Shown: positions 1 through 12,319 of the stretch, piece by piece
Layout: each line of letters opens with the position of its first letter
Numbering within the stretch: position 1 is the stretch's first letter
Assembly (NCBI GenBank): GCA_008360955.1
Contig: LUCM01000091.1
Location: 124,892 to 188,891 of the forward strand
Reading direction: 5' to 3'
Length of the DNA stretch: 64,000 nt
Source of the DNA: Fasciolopsis buskii
Taxonomy: Eukaryota > Platyhelminthes > Trematoda > Plagiorchiida > Fasciolidae
Made by a program: the position numbers and the translations under genes
Notes under the pieces: model-generated
Databases searched by the model: none
Told to the model about the DNA's origin: nothing
Seen by the model: the letters and a program-made list of their open reading frames with translations, nothing else

Positions 1-3000
1 GTAAGACCTGTTGTGAATGGTCAGTCGAGTTTGCTCAAGCAGCAGTAGACTAATCAACAGGCTCTGCGATGAACGGTTATTAGACGAAACCGATTGGCCA
101 CTTCAAATGCAAAATCAATAAGTATGTCACGAGTTTATGTGAAACAGCGGTCGTTTTTAAGTGAACTATCGTCATGCTTATTTGCGAGGATAATACGTAC
201 CTGTTTATCGATCTTGTCTATCCGAACTTTTATAATTTTAGTGTGATAACAATTGGCTAAAATTCAACTATCTTTTGTCAATGGGTTCACTATCTGAAAT
301 TTAAAGATCATCGATGAGGTTCCGAATACGGCTATCGGTGACCGCAAAATGTATTTGTCAAGGTTGAGGCAATTCATAGATTGTGTGTTACGATCGATAA
401 TCCTTTTCTTACATGTATCCAATTGATCTTGTGCATGAAAATATGTACAGCGTAATTGGATGTGTTGGTATAATTAGGAATCCCTGTAAACGAAGTTAGT
501 CGCCAAATTGTGTTCTCCTAACGTGCGTAGTGGGAGTCATTCGGAAGATGGGAACCATCGTTGGGTATCATCAAATGGTTTGGCGATTCAAGACTTGAAG
601 AAAGACTGACGAATCGATGAAATTGAAGAAGTAGAAGAGGCCTGAGAAAATGCTGAGCGAAGAAAATGATTATTGTTGGATGGAAAACTCCTGACAACTC
701 TTGCAAATGCTTCAAGATATCACCCAACAAGGGAATGTGCAATCAAAACTCGGTTTGTTCCGACGCAGTAAGCACACAATTCCCGTGATTTAAAATTGGG
801 ATCAAAATTCTCTTCTGGATGAAACGAGGTTCGGACTATATTGAAAAATCGATTCGTCGTGTGACGAATCGGCGCATGCAACTGCTCAAAAGTCACTAAC
901 ACAGCCCGGTCAATAGAAAGCGCAATTGGCCGAAGTTCCGGCCATTTCGATTCGTCTTTCCCACGGCAGATGTTACAATTGTAAATCCCATAGCCAGTAC
1001 TGTATTAGTGATCTTTGAACCACTGCATTTACGTGAAATGCCCTTCCTTTGAAGTGATGGGTAATGCAGAATATCAATAAGCTGTAGAGTATGAAAGCAT
1101 AAAGCAAGAGACGTTCTTCTTTGTACCCTTGGACAACTGAGGAGAGGCAGCGTACTCTAAGGAACACAGTAGGCATGCGTGGTCTAAATTCCCTTAACCT
1201 TTTCGTGTTATTAATCGCTATTAGGCGATCGTAGGATGGAGTCACAGAAAAGTGCTGTGTCTAGCAAACCAGTTTCAAGAATAGAGCAAACCTCAGTCTA
1301 GTTGTTAACGTCTCATGGATGAAAACATGAGAAAAAGAACAACCAATATGCTGGTCCACATCATTTCACAGATGATGCAAACTTGACGGAACCTTGCAAG
1401 GATGGTCCAGTCAACGTCATCACCCTGTTGGAAACCAAAAGAATTCAGGAAGGTACATTGTTCCTCAAGGTGGACCGAAACTGTCAATGCCAGTGGCACA
1501 TAAAGGGGAGCTGGATTCGAGGAAATCTACAGGATGTATGTTCACCACTCCTTGAGAGATACTGACTGGCCATGCAGGGTTTTTGAATAGGTGTATGGCG
1601 TTGATGCAAGCATTGAGGGTGGATGGATATGAAACTGGATACACGTACAATCAGATAGGCCTTATTTGGAACTTTTGAAATATGAAATGACAACTGTACA
1701 ACCAATTAAACTTAAGGTTAGGTAGACGTACTATGAGGTCAGCAGATGGATTTTAGACACTGCCCCATATTGGATAGGACAGAAAAACGGGAACACACAA
1801 AGTAGACTGGCTTGAAGCAATACCGTCCTCAACAGGTTATTAGTCAGAAGCACGATCACAGTTTGGCGTGTGTGTGCGTTCTTGAGTACGTGCGAATGAG
1901 TGCATGAAAAAATGCCTGCATATGCACGATCGAGTCGTGTGATGGTGCGTGTGAGTGAACATACACCTTGGATGAACTGTCATTGAATCTCTGGTGATTC
2001 AACAAGCTCACTGGTGAATCTACGATTCCATTGCTTAAAGTGAAACTCTTTTTTTTCTTCCCAAATCCTTTATTTTATAACCTCAGTAGGGTATTTTGTA
2101 GGACTTCCTAAGAATATTACAAGGGTGTCTGATAGTAGATACATTGCATCCAAACCGCTAGCAAACGCTGTTCCTTGTTAGCATATGCAAAAGCTGTGCC
2201 TGTGTGGGCCAAGCCAGCTTCCGGTCTAGTCAGGGATATACTGACCACGTATTCATTCTATGTTAACTTATACCCCAAGGGTTTCCAGTCCCTCATTTCT
2301 TGGTATCTTTTTACGATAAAGGCATGCAAATCAGCCAGTCTTGTGGCTCTCCGACAATGCGCTTCATTAAGACCCGCAGTCGGATGTGAACTTATGAAAT
2401 CCCTCTTTCGTCCGACTCTCCAGTGAGAAGTGGTGTTGGTCAGGAGTTTCTATTGTCCCACTTTATTCACAAATTTGCAAGCCAAACTGCGGCAAAAACA
2501 GCCCCGCTCTGTCGTCAGAATAGTGGTTGCGATCGATATCTGCTTATACGACAAACAGTATGACCCCTTTGTCTCTGCAAAATGAAAACTCTGTGGCGGG
2601 ATTCCACTGGTTCAATGAAACACCTTATTCTTCCGATATAAATATAAGGCACAGAGTGTACACTTTGTTATTGCAATAGTGGTCTTCTACCTGTGAAGCT
2701 GACGCCTCTTCAGTGCGATGGTTAGATGCATTAATTAGCGTGGCTGGTTGAAGTGGTCCTTACGTCTCTTTGTTTGCACTTTTTCCTCATCTGCATAACT
2801 TTCAAATTATCACCTCCTTTCTGCTGACTATTCTTCCGATCTGCTCAGTCCTGGTTGCGAACGAGGCCGACGTACAGTGGTCGGAAAAGGGACAGATTTT
2901 CAATGTCACGCAAAACCGAAATCAAACTACTTTGGGTCATTGAATGAGACCAGTTACAAATAAGTGAAGCATAACTAAGTGGGTTTTATGATAGACTACA

Positions 3001-3290
3001 CCTTATTGTCACACAGGGGCATCGGCAGTATACATGGTCGTTAAGAAAGCAGATATACGTTACAGATGTCATCATTCTGATGCCTTCACGGTTTGTGAGC
3101 TGGTTTCTAATCCATTCCGGTAGATGAGCAGACCTCGCTTCTCGATGTAAGTAGACAGCCCAGAGTAATGGAATTTCATTTGACAAAATTATCTTTATCT
3201 TTAATGATTTATTTACCTCCTTTAGGAAACAGCGATATACGTTATTTTGGAAGAGCAATTCGCTACCTTCAGAGGGCTACCAAATGCTAA
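1..3290. other. No recognisable gene (left-edge noncoding block)
   Basis: This is AT-moderate sequence with frequent stops in all frames. The open frames present are short (90 codons or fewer). None shows a recognisable domain, and several overlap on opposite strands, as expected by chance. A loosely GT-rich patch lies near 1.87-1.96 kb. I see no repeat, RNA gene or exon I can support. Short exons of an unknown gene cannot be excluded by eye. Confidence 0.5.
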
Positions 3291-3299
3291 GTTGACTGG

Positions 3300-3370
3300 C
3301 ACTGGGAGGATTCGAACCCGTGATCTTCAGGTTGGGATGCAACGACACTAACCACCTAAGCACCGACATC
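3300..3370 (-). repeat. tRNA-like short repeat head (SINE family 2), minus strand
   Basis: On the minus strand this reads like the 5' part of a tRNA-derived short interspersed element. A perfect pol III B-box, GGTTCGAATCC, is the complement of 3308-3318. A degraded A-box-like TGGTTAGTG lies about 30 nt upstream of it. The acceptor stems do not pair, so it is not a functional tRNA. The stretch before the B-box (CAACCTGAAGATCACGG in minus sense) resembles the copy at 4.05 kb, so the two look like inverted members of one family. The length of the repeat body is not clear. Confidence 0.5.
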
Positions 3371-4030
3371 AATCAAAGCCAGACAAACTGACTAAGCACC
3401 TTCTACATCCTTTTCGTAAGCTGACTGAAATAATGGATATCGTTCTGAGAATCATGGCAAGGCTCCCGTGGGAAGTTCCACAAACTTTATTGGTCGGCTG
3501 ATAGGAAAAATGATAGGTAGACTGTAAGCCTTTGTTCTTGTTTAAAGCATATTAAATGCATTCTCCAATTTGGATTAATTCTTGTATGGATCAACGCAAT
3601 GGAAAACTGTGCTGCAATCGTTCGGAATCCCGGTACCACATTTCAAGTAGAGACCAAGATACCTGGAAGATATCTGGTTAAATAGCGTGTCTCACAAGCA
3701 GTTTTGCTTTTCCACCAAAAACTCCATGGACCGTCTTGTTTACCGACCACGAACTGATTGGTTTAGAATCTATGAGATAGTTGCCTGGCGATGATCACGT
3801 GCTCATCACCGTCATATATGGACCTAGATGTAGTGGATTCGAATTTTTCTGGTCCCCATTTTTCCCGCTTGTAATTGACACGTGACCAATCCTCAATGTC
3901 ATATGACTGTGATCAGTTGATTTTCAAAAGCTCTCTTGAAGGTTTGATTTCCATATATTGCTGTGCTAGGCGAATCACGTCCAAATATCCTAAAGGCCTA
4001 GTCCAGTCGATCTTACTGTGCCCGTCGGGG
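3371..4030. other. No recognisable gene
   Basis: This spacer lies between the two inverted tRNA-like repeats. No open frame of note, no domain and no structured repeat could be recognised. It may include diverged SINE body sequence, but I cannot delimit it. Confidence 0.4.
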
Positions 4031-4035
4031 ATGGT

Positions 4036-4190
4036 TTTAAAGTAGTCAGCTTCGTGGCTTTTCAACCTGAAGGTTGCGGGTTCGGGTCTTCACACCGCCG
4101 GTCAACTCCGCACCTGGTAGGCCTTCGTGAGAGCGGCGTTCAATTTCGTTCCATTGATAAAGAAAGTATAAGATAATATAGACTTATTAT
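4036..4190 (+). repeat. tRNA-like short repeat (SINE family 2), plus strand
   Basis: A B-box-like GGTTCGGGTCT lies at 4079-4089. It is preceded by CAACCTGAAGGTTGCGG, which matches the corresponding part of the minus-strand copy at 3.3 kb with a few changes. A weak A-box-like element lies about 35 nt upstream. The segment ends in an A/T-rich stretch with ATA and TTA repeats near 4165-4195, as is common for SINE 3' ends. I infer a tRNA-derived short repeat in inverted orientation to the 3.3-kb copy. Confidence 0.45.
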
Positions 4191-4194
4191 TATA

Positions 4195-7100
4195 AAACCT
4201 AACTTCTGAGCTCGACAGATGGAGAAACGTGTTTTTCGTCATCATGTGAAATCATCACATATTTATGAGTTACTTCTCTTTCATTATTGCAACTGTGCGA
4301 CTGCCACTATTCCGTCGGTGATCCGAGTGGCCCTTTATAATTGGTTGATATTTTTCTACGCATTCCACACAATTTAGTTCGCGGGTTTTTTTGTCGAATC
4401 CAGACCGCTCACCCTGATTAGTTGGTCCTGTCCACGATATGGCCTTCTCAGTTTGCATATTCTCACTTGCCCTCTGGTCAAGCCACTCCGTCGGCTGACC
4501 GTTGGTAGCCCATGGGATAGCGTGATCTCACTCTGGTCTTGCGTTCTGAACATGTTCAGTGTTTGGCAAGATTGGGTTACATCCACACCTGTGTTGAACG
4601 CAATTTGTCTGGCACAATCCAGTGTCGCGCAACCCCTGATGACCGATGAAACAGTTCTGTCTGTACTAAGGTGTGATGCCAGTTGCAGCACCACTTTCTT
4701 ACAGTAACCAATTAATCCGTAAGTCAGACGGGTTATCGCAATGTCACTCAGGTAGTTATTTGGCCGATCGGTCGTTAACCGAGGGGAGGAGAACGAGGCA
4801 TACTAGTGAGTCAGAATTAGTGTCCAGGAACGGATAAGTAGCATTGAAGGTGACACCATTGCCTTTTTTCCGCGTCTTTCGGATTGCAATAAACGGATGG
4901 TCTTTGTTTCCACCGTCGAATAAGTTGTGAATCTAATGGCTGTTGACCCACCGTATGAGACCACATGGTATGGTGGATGACGTAGGGGTCCAACGGATAG
5001 CTTGATCTGGGCAGATTAACAGCAGTCAAACTGATTGGCGCCATAGTAACTGACGCCCACGAATGCGTTTGGGAAGGTGTCGTATAATCTGACCAACAAA
5101 AGAGGCTCCATAAAAGCACTTGGACTGAAAGTAATCGTCATAGCCGTTCACAAAGGAAATTTACCTCTGTCTTCTGACACACGGCGGTGTGGAAGATTAG
5201 CACTTGAGCTTTGAAGCAATGCTTGTGGCCAGCCTCCACTTAAAAGGCAAATTCAAACTTATGACGCTCTTCTTCGGTTGTATTATTTTCGCACTCTCAG
5301 CTCTGTTTTACTCATGATAAATTTGTCTAAATAACAATTTCGGGTCGAAAAGTGTTACCTATTGCCTGGATTCCAGGAAAATTTTCATACCTGAATGTCA
5401 CAGAAGATGTTCGGCCAATCGCGAAAACGATTTCCAACGCCGGAGCTGAAGTGAGGGGGGATATTTCCTACCGTTAGAAAGTGTTAAGCATTGTGTACTG
5501 AAATTAGCCCATTTCTGTAGGCTCAAATTTTCAAAGATCTGAAATTGCAGAGTTACGCATACTCGTTAACTAGCAATTTGCAGATTTCGAGGAACCTGTT
5601 TTTTTTACTTTTCAACATGATCATTCACTTTTATGTGTACACTTCTTTTTTCTGTCGGTTCCAAAGATAAAATGCGATTATTTATGCATACCTATGTAAA
5701 CACTGCATTCCTTTGTTTGTAACCGGAGATGAAGAGCGCCGAAAGTGTTGCAGTTACTTTTTTCTTTCATAAAAGACTTTCCTGTCCTCGCAAATTTTCT
5801 GGACGTAGTTTTAAGCGAGAAGGTGACCAGAAATTAATCACCAAAAATTATTACTGGGTAGCTTTGTGGTCCAGACAATTTTTTCTTCTACCTTACTGTC
5901 TGGACTTGGTAGTTTCCACGCGAAACCCTTACAACAAGACAGTTTCATGTAATACCATGTGATCAGAGATCATACTACCGCAACTCGATATACACACATA
6001 AACACAGACACGCAAGTACATAACTTTACACCAACCCCCCTCGGGGGGCTTATGTTCTTCTGCTGAAGACTGAAAGGGAGCAATGCAAAACAAGTCCCCA
6101 GGGAGTCTTGCTGTTCCGACGATATCCGACAAAGAAAGAGGAATCAATAAAATATTGTCCAATAACTAAGTTTCATTTCGGGGACTTATGAGCATTAAGT
6201 AAGGCTATCCTGAACAGTGATTAGTAAGCCCAAATCCAACGACTCAATGAGCTGTAATAAAGCGAAACACATTCTTCTGGTTTTCCGGAGATTGCAGAAA
6301 ATTTTACGGTCCGGTTATTTTCATGTGTTTTGTTTACACGTTTGACATCTGTGAGATTTTGGTCGACAGGATTTAGCGTTAAATTAATTTCAACATTACG
6401 ATCATTATTCACGGCCTAATGACAGGAATGAAACTACTTACAATGAAAATGACAAGCATGACTAGCAACTGTGATGTGCTAGTTTATCGATCCGTCAGTG
6501 CATAGCTAGCAGGCCATTTTGCGGACAGTAACAACCTCGGGATAGCCTGATTCACGTTTCTGATATTTTCTAAACAGTCTCTGTGCTGACATGATCAATT
6601 ATCAACTGTCACAGTGTGTAGTGTCTGGGATTCAAATTTTGTGATCTTCACTCCAGCTGATAAGTACCACAGTCTTACTTAAGTACTACTTAGCTTGTAT
6701 ATTAAACAATATAAAAAGCTAAGGAACTACTATTGTTATTGCCGACATTACAGTATACGAAAGACATTGTGAATGTTCCACCCCTGAGGGTTGCATAAAA
6801 TTAAACGGTACTGGAGTTGTTCACTTGTAAGCGTGTGCACTTTATCGGTCATTGAAACATGACTGCTCAGTTGCTTGTATTATTTCTAACAAAAACGTAA
6901 ATATCATGTCAATAGATCGATCACGCGCGGTTCCATCTGCCATTACCTAATAGGGCCGAGTCACGTTTTAGGAGCATGATGATCACACAGGCAGGTGGTC
7001 ACTCGATGTGACCGACAAAGTTCAACAACCACCGTTCGCTTTGGTTGCATGAAGTACTAACAGATCGACGGGTTCCATTTCGTGAATTTTATCGTACCTC

Positions 7101-7360
7101 ACCCATGCCGTATAATTTTGCGGCACCTCGATTTCCGAGTAAAATAAAACAATCGTTTCTGGTTTTTGATAAATTTTCCTATAAAGTAGCGATAGCCGAA
7201 AATTCGTGAAACCTCGTAATTTCCTACTTCTACTGCAACGGACCAAGTAGACAAGCTTGCCGTAATCAGTCTATTTTCTTTGGAATTCATCCGTCAGAAG
7301 GAGTCGGCTGCCTTCGCCAATGTCTCTTGGCCATGCAGATCATTAAAAGAATACGTGCGA
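4195..7360. other. No recognisable gene
   Basis: Open frames here are at most about 106 codons and overlap on opposite strands (for example 4374-4694 minus against 4453-4707 plus). None has a recognisable domain. A perfect GC hairpin, six C then TC then six G, lies at 6035-6048. I see no RNA gene or transposon core. Confidence 0.45.
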
Positions 7361-7367
7361 TGTCTTA

Positions 7368-7492
7368 ATGTGGTAAAGCTCAACAGACCTTTGATGGCCT
7401 GCCCGTTAGTGTAATAGATGAAGCTTTTGGATTCACAACCGATCGCTCGAGTTCGTGGACCATTTCGGACGTGGTAGATACACATTGTCGCA
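7368..7492 (+). repeat. tRNA-headed short repeat (SINE family 1), degraded copy
   Basis: This copy aligns by eye with the better copy at 19.8 kb. It contains the shared GCCTGCCCG block with a degraded A-box (TAGTGTAATAG), a B-box remnant (GAGTTCGTGGACC) and the block TTTCGGACGTGGTAGATACA. It lacks the distal tail, so it is truncated at the 3' end. The body sequence, not only the tRNA part, matches the other copies, which supports membership of the same family. Confidence 0.6.
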
Positions 7493-7499
7493 AGACAAA

Positions 7500-10400
7500 T
7501 AACTTCGGGCGAATGATTAATAACCCCATGCCAAATGTGTCATATCCCCCGCGGTTTTGTTGTAAGTCACGTTAATACAGCGGCCGTTCACTTTCTGGGC
7601 CTTTACTCACATTTTGCATTTTAACATCCATTTGATCACCAGTTCAATATCTCATATTTTTTCTCTTCAAACGTTAGAACTTGCAGCCGCTTCAGACATC
7701 CTCGCTTCTCTGTGTCTGCCTGAATTTCATTCTCTATCAACCTTTTATGCCACTTGTTATCGATTGGTAGCAATTGATCCTCGGGTTTGAGAGACATTTT
7801 TCAATTGACACTGCTTTTACTAGGCTTTCTGTTATGTAATGCGTTTGCGCAAAAATGCCCAGACTCTGCCCAATGTACAATACTAACCGATCTATTTTGA
7901 CCTGCTCGTTAATGACATGGTGGTTTGCCCAGTTCATTTCGCATGAAACTTGGTAGTTAAATAGGTATTTAGATTTTGCAGAGGTTTTTCAGTTTTGGAG
8001 GGCAAAGTTTACCCCTCTCGGGGACGACGTAAATTCCGTCTAGAGGGAGAAAATAGTTCTAACCTGTATGGTAACCCGGAGCCCTAGGCATTATCAGGGA
8101 GAAAGGACTTCTACTACTTCTTTGTCTGACTTCCGGAGTTCAAAGTTTGATCATTCAGACAGCTGAATACGGTTCGACCTGTTTCCCTAAAACTATTGGG
8201 AATTCCCTGAGCCAAAAACAATTTTCTTTCAAACTCAAATACCGTACGCAGACCGGTAAGCTGAATTCAGGTAATGCAGTTTGTTTCAAAACCGTACAAT
8301 TATTTGTACGGAATCCATAAGCTAGTAAAAATGTTCCCTGAATAATTTGCTAGAAATTAGCGGGTCGAATCTTTGGACATTGTAGAGTCTATCGTAACCG
8401 TCATGTTTTGATATGGACGGAAGAGTTTGCAAGTTGGTTTCTCCGGTGGTCAATCTCCGTCCAGGCTTTCAGACAGCCTCAACGCCGCTTGCATGACTTT
8501 TAACCGACGAAGTGAGCCAACCGGCTAGTGAAACATAATCTCCCAGCGCCTGGCGTAATTTACTTTCTGACCGAAAATGTCAGTGTGGAACAGGATTGCT
8601 GCCCAGTAGTCTTCTGTTTCCGACGCGAACTCTAACATTCAATTCTCCAGATGTAATTGGAGCAATCTAAAGCTTTGCTTGGTAAACCGTTCTCATGACT
8701 ATCGAAGTCAAACCTAAAGCTGGCCTTGACCCGTTACTTGGGGAAGCAATTACAAAGGCTGGTAAGTATTCAACAACAGAAAGTTACAATGTGAATATGT
8801 GTGGAAGCCTGGCACTCTTCAGAAAACCTAACGGAAGGACAAATTGAACTGCACCACATGAACCATCTGATGAAGGTCAAATGATCTAACTAACCGTGCA
8901 AGTAAGAAAACAAACCGACAAATTAGTACGATGCCAACTGGCAGTTATGCATCCCAACTTAGTGCACACACATCTGTAAAGCCAGGTCATCAAGGCTACA
9001 AAAGATCAAATTTGATGTAATGGTACCAAACTCAGGGGGATCAAATTTTTCAAGCCATAAGCTATTGCATGTTCATGACCACCAGAGGGACACAGTCACG
9101 CCATTAGCTTAGGAACGTCTGACTGGTCGAAGTCAAAACTAGGAGCAAGCTTTCTGGGACTGCGGAAAGCCGTAGTCGTGTGTACCCCAGATTTGATGAA
9201 TTCTTCTCCATGGATGATGAAACATTCTCAACCCATTTGCCAAGCTCATTGATTAACACGTTAATGCTCACCCACCTGAACTTAGAAGGACACCAATTTT
9301 CAAAGTCACGAAGAATATCTCGACAGACCAGTGGGAGGCGTACGACCTACCATCATGGAAAGACGGACGGCAATGCAAAACTGTCTGGGAAGTTAGACGA
9401 CACGAGAAAGTTAGCCTCAAGACCAACCTGAATGAAAAGAACAGATGCTAAGAAGAACATCGAAAGTTTTCGAATCGAACATGGATGCAGATCACCTCAA
9501 ACAAACATTTTTCAAAGCCATTATCAGGTCCAGTGGTCCCATCTCGCAACTGTAATGATTCCTTAGAATCCATCAAAGAGATGGATCCAAGCAATGGTGT
9601 GTTCTCTAAAATGCTGTCATCCAGACAAGAGTCAGAATAGTCTGTGATTCTCAGTGCTGTGTTACGCATACGGATGGATGAACAAAACTTCCAGACAATT
9701 CATAATTTTGGATGCCCACGTTTTACATACAAGGCTTATTGGGGCTTGTTAAAGCTCGAACACAGACGTTTCTTCGCTGGGACAGTCTATTCAAAGAGAT
9801 TTGTTTTGCCTGTTTTGGCCCATTAGATTCTGACATGAACACAGGGTGATCAACGTATTCTCAGTGTACCTTGGATAGTCATAACTTTATTGATTTCGCA
9901 AATTTTGACTAAGGCCGATTGTACGGTCCCAAAATTCACGACAATTTGGATCGCTAACTGGGTTTTCTTAGAGCAATCCATGTGGTGTATTTGCCTGTTG
10001 GACGAATGGAGATTTCTAAAGAATCCGTTCAGATCAGAATTTTATTTAATTCTGTGAAGCAAAAGCGCGGAAGGGTATCGAATGTGACTCAGCAGTAGGG
10101 TTGATTGTCTGGATATCGATTAACCACGGCCGTAGTTAGAGTAGATGTAGATCAGAAAATTGTCAGAATCGAAATCTCAGCACGACAACGAGTGCACGTG
10201 ACTTCGAATAGCGGGTACGGCAGTGCAAATTTGCTCTTTTTATCGTCTCCTCCATAGTTGACCTGTCCCTTCTTTTTTCCCATTCAATAACAGGCCTCAT
10301 TGGTTGTTAAATTTGTATAGTCTTTGTCACAGAATAAATACAGTCTGTTGACAGATGAACATAGGAAGGTGATACGCAGTTTCCGAATATTTAGTTTATA

Positions 10401-11905
10401 ATACAGCACTTGACACCACTCAGCTTTGTTCGAGACACTGAGAAGACGTGTTGTATGACCCGAATTCCCAAGTGAACAGATCTGCTACTATATTCGAGGT
10501 GCACCAAACCCCTGATCTTAGCTGTTTGACCATATATGTGCTCTAGTGCCGGTCAGCCAGGTCCCAACGCTTTGCGAATGCAAACTTTCGTCCCCGTTGC
10601 TTCATAGATCAGGTCTTACGCTAACTTATTTGAGAATAATATTAATGCGAATCTTAATTCGTTCCACCGTACTGCTCCATTGACATATTAATTTGACCTA
10701 ATTATGAATTTCACCAACTGAAATTCGCTTATGGCATCACACCCTATCTCTGGTGGCCTACCGTGCTCTCATTCGTTAGGCGTCTATTAATGTGCTCGTG
10801 AGGGTTGTGTCTGTGATGCTGCAAGCTGGGGACGTATGAGCGACCCCCGGGAATGATGTAGGAAATTAATCCCCTTTTTCTGCCTATCACCTTTAAATTT
10901 CTCTTATTTTTGGTATTTTGTTCGCTCGCAAACGAAGTTCTTGGATTTCCACTCGGTTAACAAGAGACACACCTGTTACCATCCTCCCTCATCCGAGCGC
11001 TACTACACGAACAGGCATAATAATGGGCGAGTCACCTCACTGCTCTCTCCTCAGATGCTTAAAAATGGATAAACAACCTATTATTGTCATCGCAACCGGT
11101 CACTGACTGGTTGGAGGTTTGGTTGTTTGCGCGTAAGAGTTACGTCATGTGCATCTGTGATTCCATTCCGGTTTCTCCAACCCTCTCTGAACTTTGCTAT
11201 GAATTGCCCACATTTATTCTATCCCCTATCATGACCACGTGGATGGTAAGCTAAGTGAATCATTCATTTGGGCCAGTACCACACACGTAGGAGATTTAAT
11301 GACCTCCCAACGGACTTGCTGGCCTAATGTTCTGTTGATTTCAAATTTAGTGTGGTTGCTGAAATTCTCCAAACTGCGCGAACATGCCCCATTTGGGGGC
11401 AAAAAACGATGCAAATGTACGATATCTACTCTCCCAAATTTTATGACATCCTATGCGTCAGCATTGACTGTCTCGAAGTATGAGGCTACGTTCGACTCAT
11501 ACGTGAAAATGCCTAAATTAAATACTGTGGGAGATAGGTTGCTCAATCCGTGGAATACTGGTTTGACGTTGTTTTTCATTGAAATGCCCAATCATTTTTG
11601 CCGATTTCATATCACCTGCTCATGTCCTATTTTGTCAGCAGCTTTCTGATGTCCAACCAATGGAAGTAAAAATTTACTATTCAAAGGGTTATTTTTTCAA
11701 GTTTACTTTTTCGTCTCTTTGATATTTCGTGTTTCAAAATCTTTTGATTGAGACCAGCTTTAAATGCATACACTTCATACACAGACGCATACATACTACC
11801 AGTTAGCACCCATCTACACATTTTCGAATAAGCATCGTATGCGAGAGGGTTGTTGGTCTTCCGGGAGATGAACAATATTTCGTCGAGAAAAACAAAAGGG
11901 AATTT
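7500..11905. other. No recognisable gene
   Basis: The longest open frame is 136 codons at 11239-11649 on the plus strand. Its translation has no recognisable motif, so I do not call it a gene. Another open stretch on the minus strand (7.64-7.94 kb) changes frame and is not identifiable. No RNA genes or tandem repeats were seen. Confidence 0.45.
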
Positions 11906-11907
11906 GC

Positions 11908-12318
11908 GTTAGAAGTTGGAGATTGAAAGGTTTTATGAAGTATTTCACCATCTGATATCATCACTCAACTGACCACTAAGAAACCATAGAAACAGTGTAC
12001 AATTGTTTTATCCTTATTAGAAATCATCAGCAGTGCATATCCACCGCACCCGAACTGGAACACGAACCCGTGACGGACGAATATGAGTCGAACGCCTCAG
12101 CCATTAAGCTATCGGGTAGGCTCCCGACGATTTGTTGGACTTCACTAGATGGTGTTGCACCTATCCGTCACTGATTTGCACGACTACTGTTCGCTGGCAC
12201 ACAGCAATCGACCCCTACTCATAGATGACTGCTCTGCAGGTAGCCTAAGCACGACGAAGGCTTTGGATATGGCCTACAGAGCTTGGCTACTTGGTATGTG
12301 TTAGTAGTAGGAGATCAG
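11908..12318 (-). repeat. tRNA-headed repeat (SINE family 1), minus strand, with junction to a preceding monomer
   Basis: Read on the minus strand, this is the longest copy of the family. The order is: the tail of an earlier monomer (TCTCCTACTACTAA, around 12301-12315); the unit start CCAAGTAGCCAAGCTCTG; a body with AGTAGGGGTCGATTGCTG; an A-box-like TAGCTTAATGG; a B-box-like GGTTCGTGTTCC; the GTGGATATGCACTGCTGATG block; and a tail ending near 11908. The element is about 380-400 nt. The tail-to-head arrangement at its 5' end is also seen at 55.24 kb, so the unit may exist as tandem dimers or satellite-like arrays. Confidence 0.7.
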
Positions 12319-12319
12319 A

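Noticed and set aside
4374..5119. Open frames of 84-106 codons on both strands
   Set aside because: Overlapping, no motifs, and codon content not distinct from background.
6035..6048. Perfect short hairpin (six C, TC, six G)
   Set aside because: Could be a terminator in bacteria, but in this eukaryotic context it has no associated gene and is too short to interpret.
7640..7937. Minus-strand sequence that reads through two frames, considered as a Penelope-type GIY-YIG fragment
   Set aside because: Only a few scattered residues fit; the GIY and YIG motifs are not present.
11239..11649. 136-codon plus-strand open frame
   Set aside because: No domain, no splice context and no repeat relation; the opposite strand is partly open too, so chance is likely.
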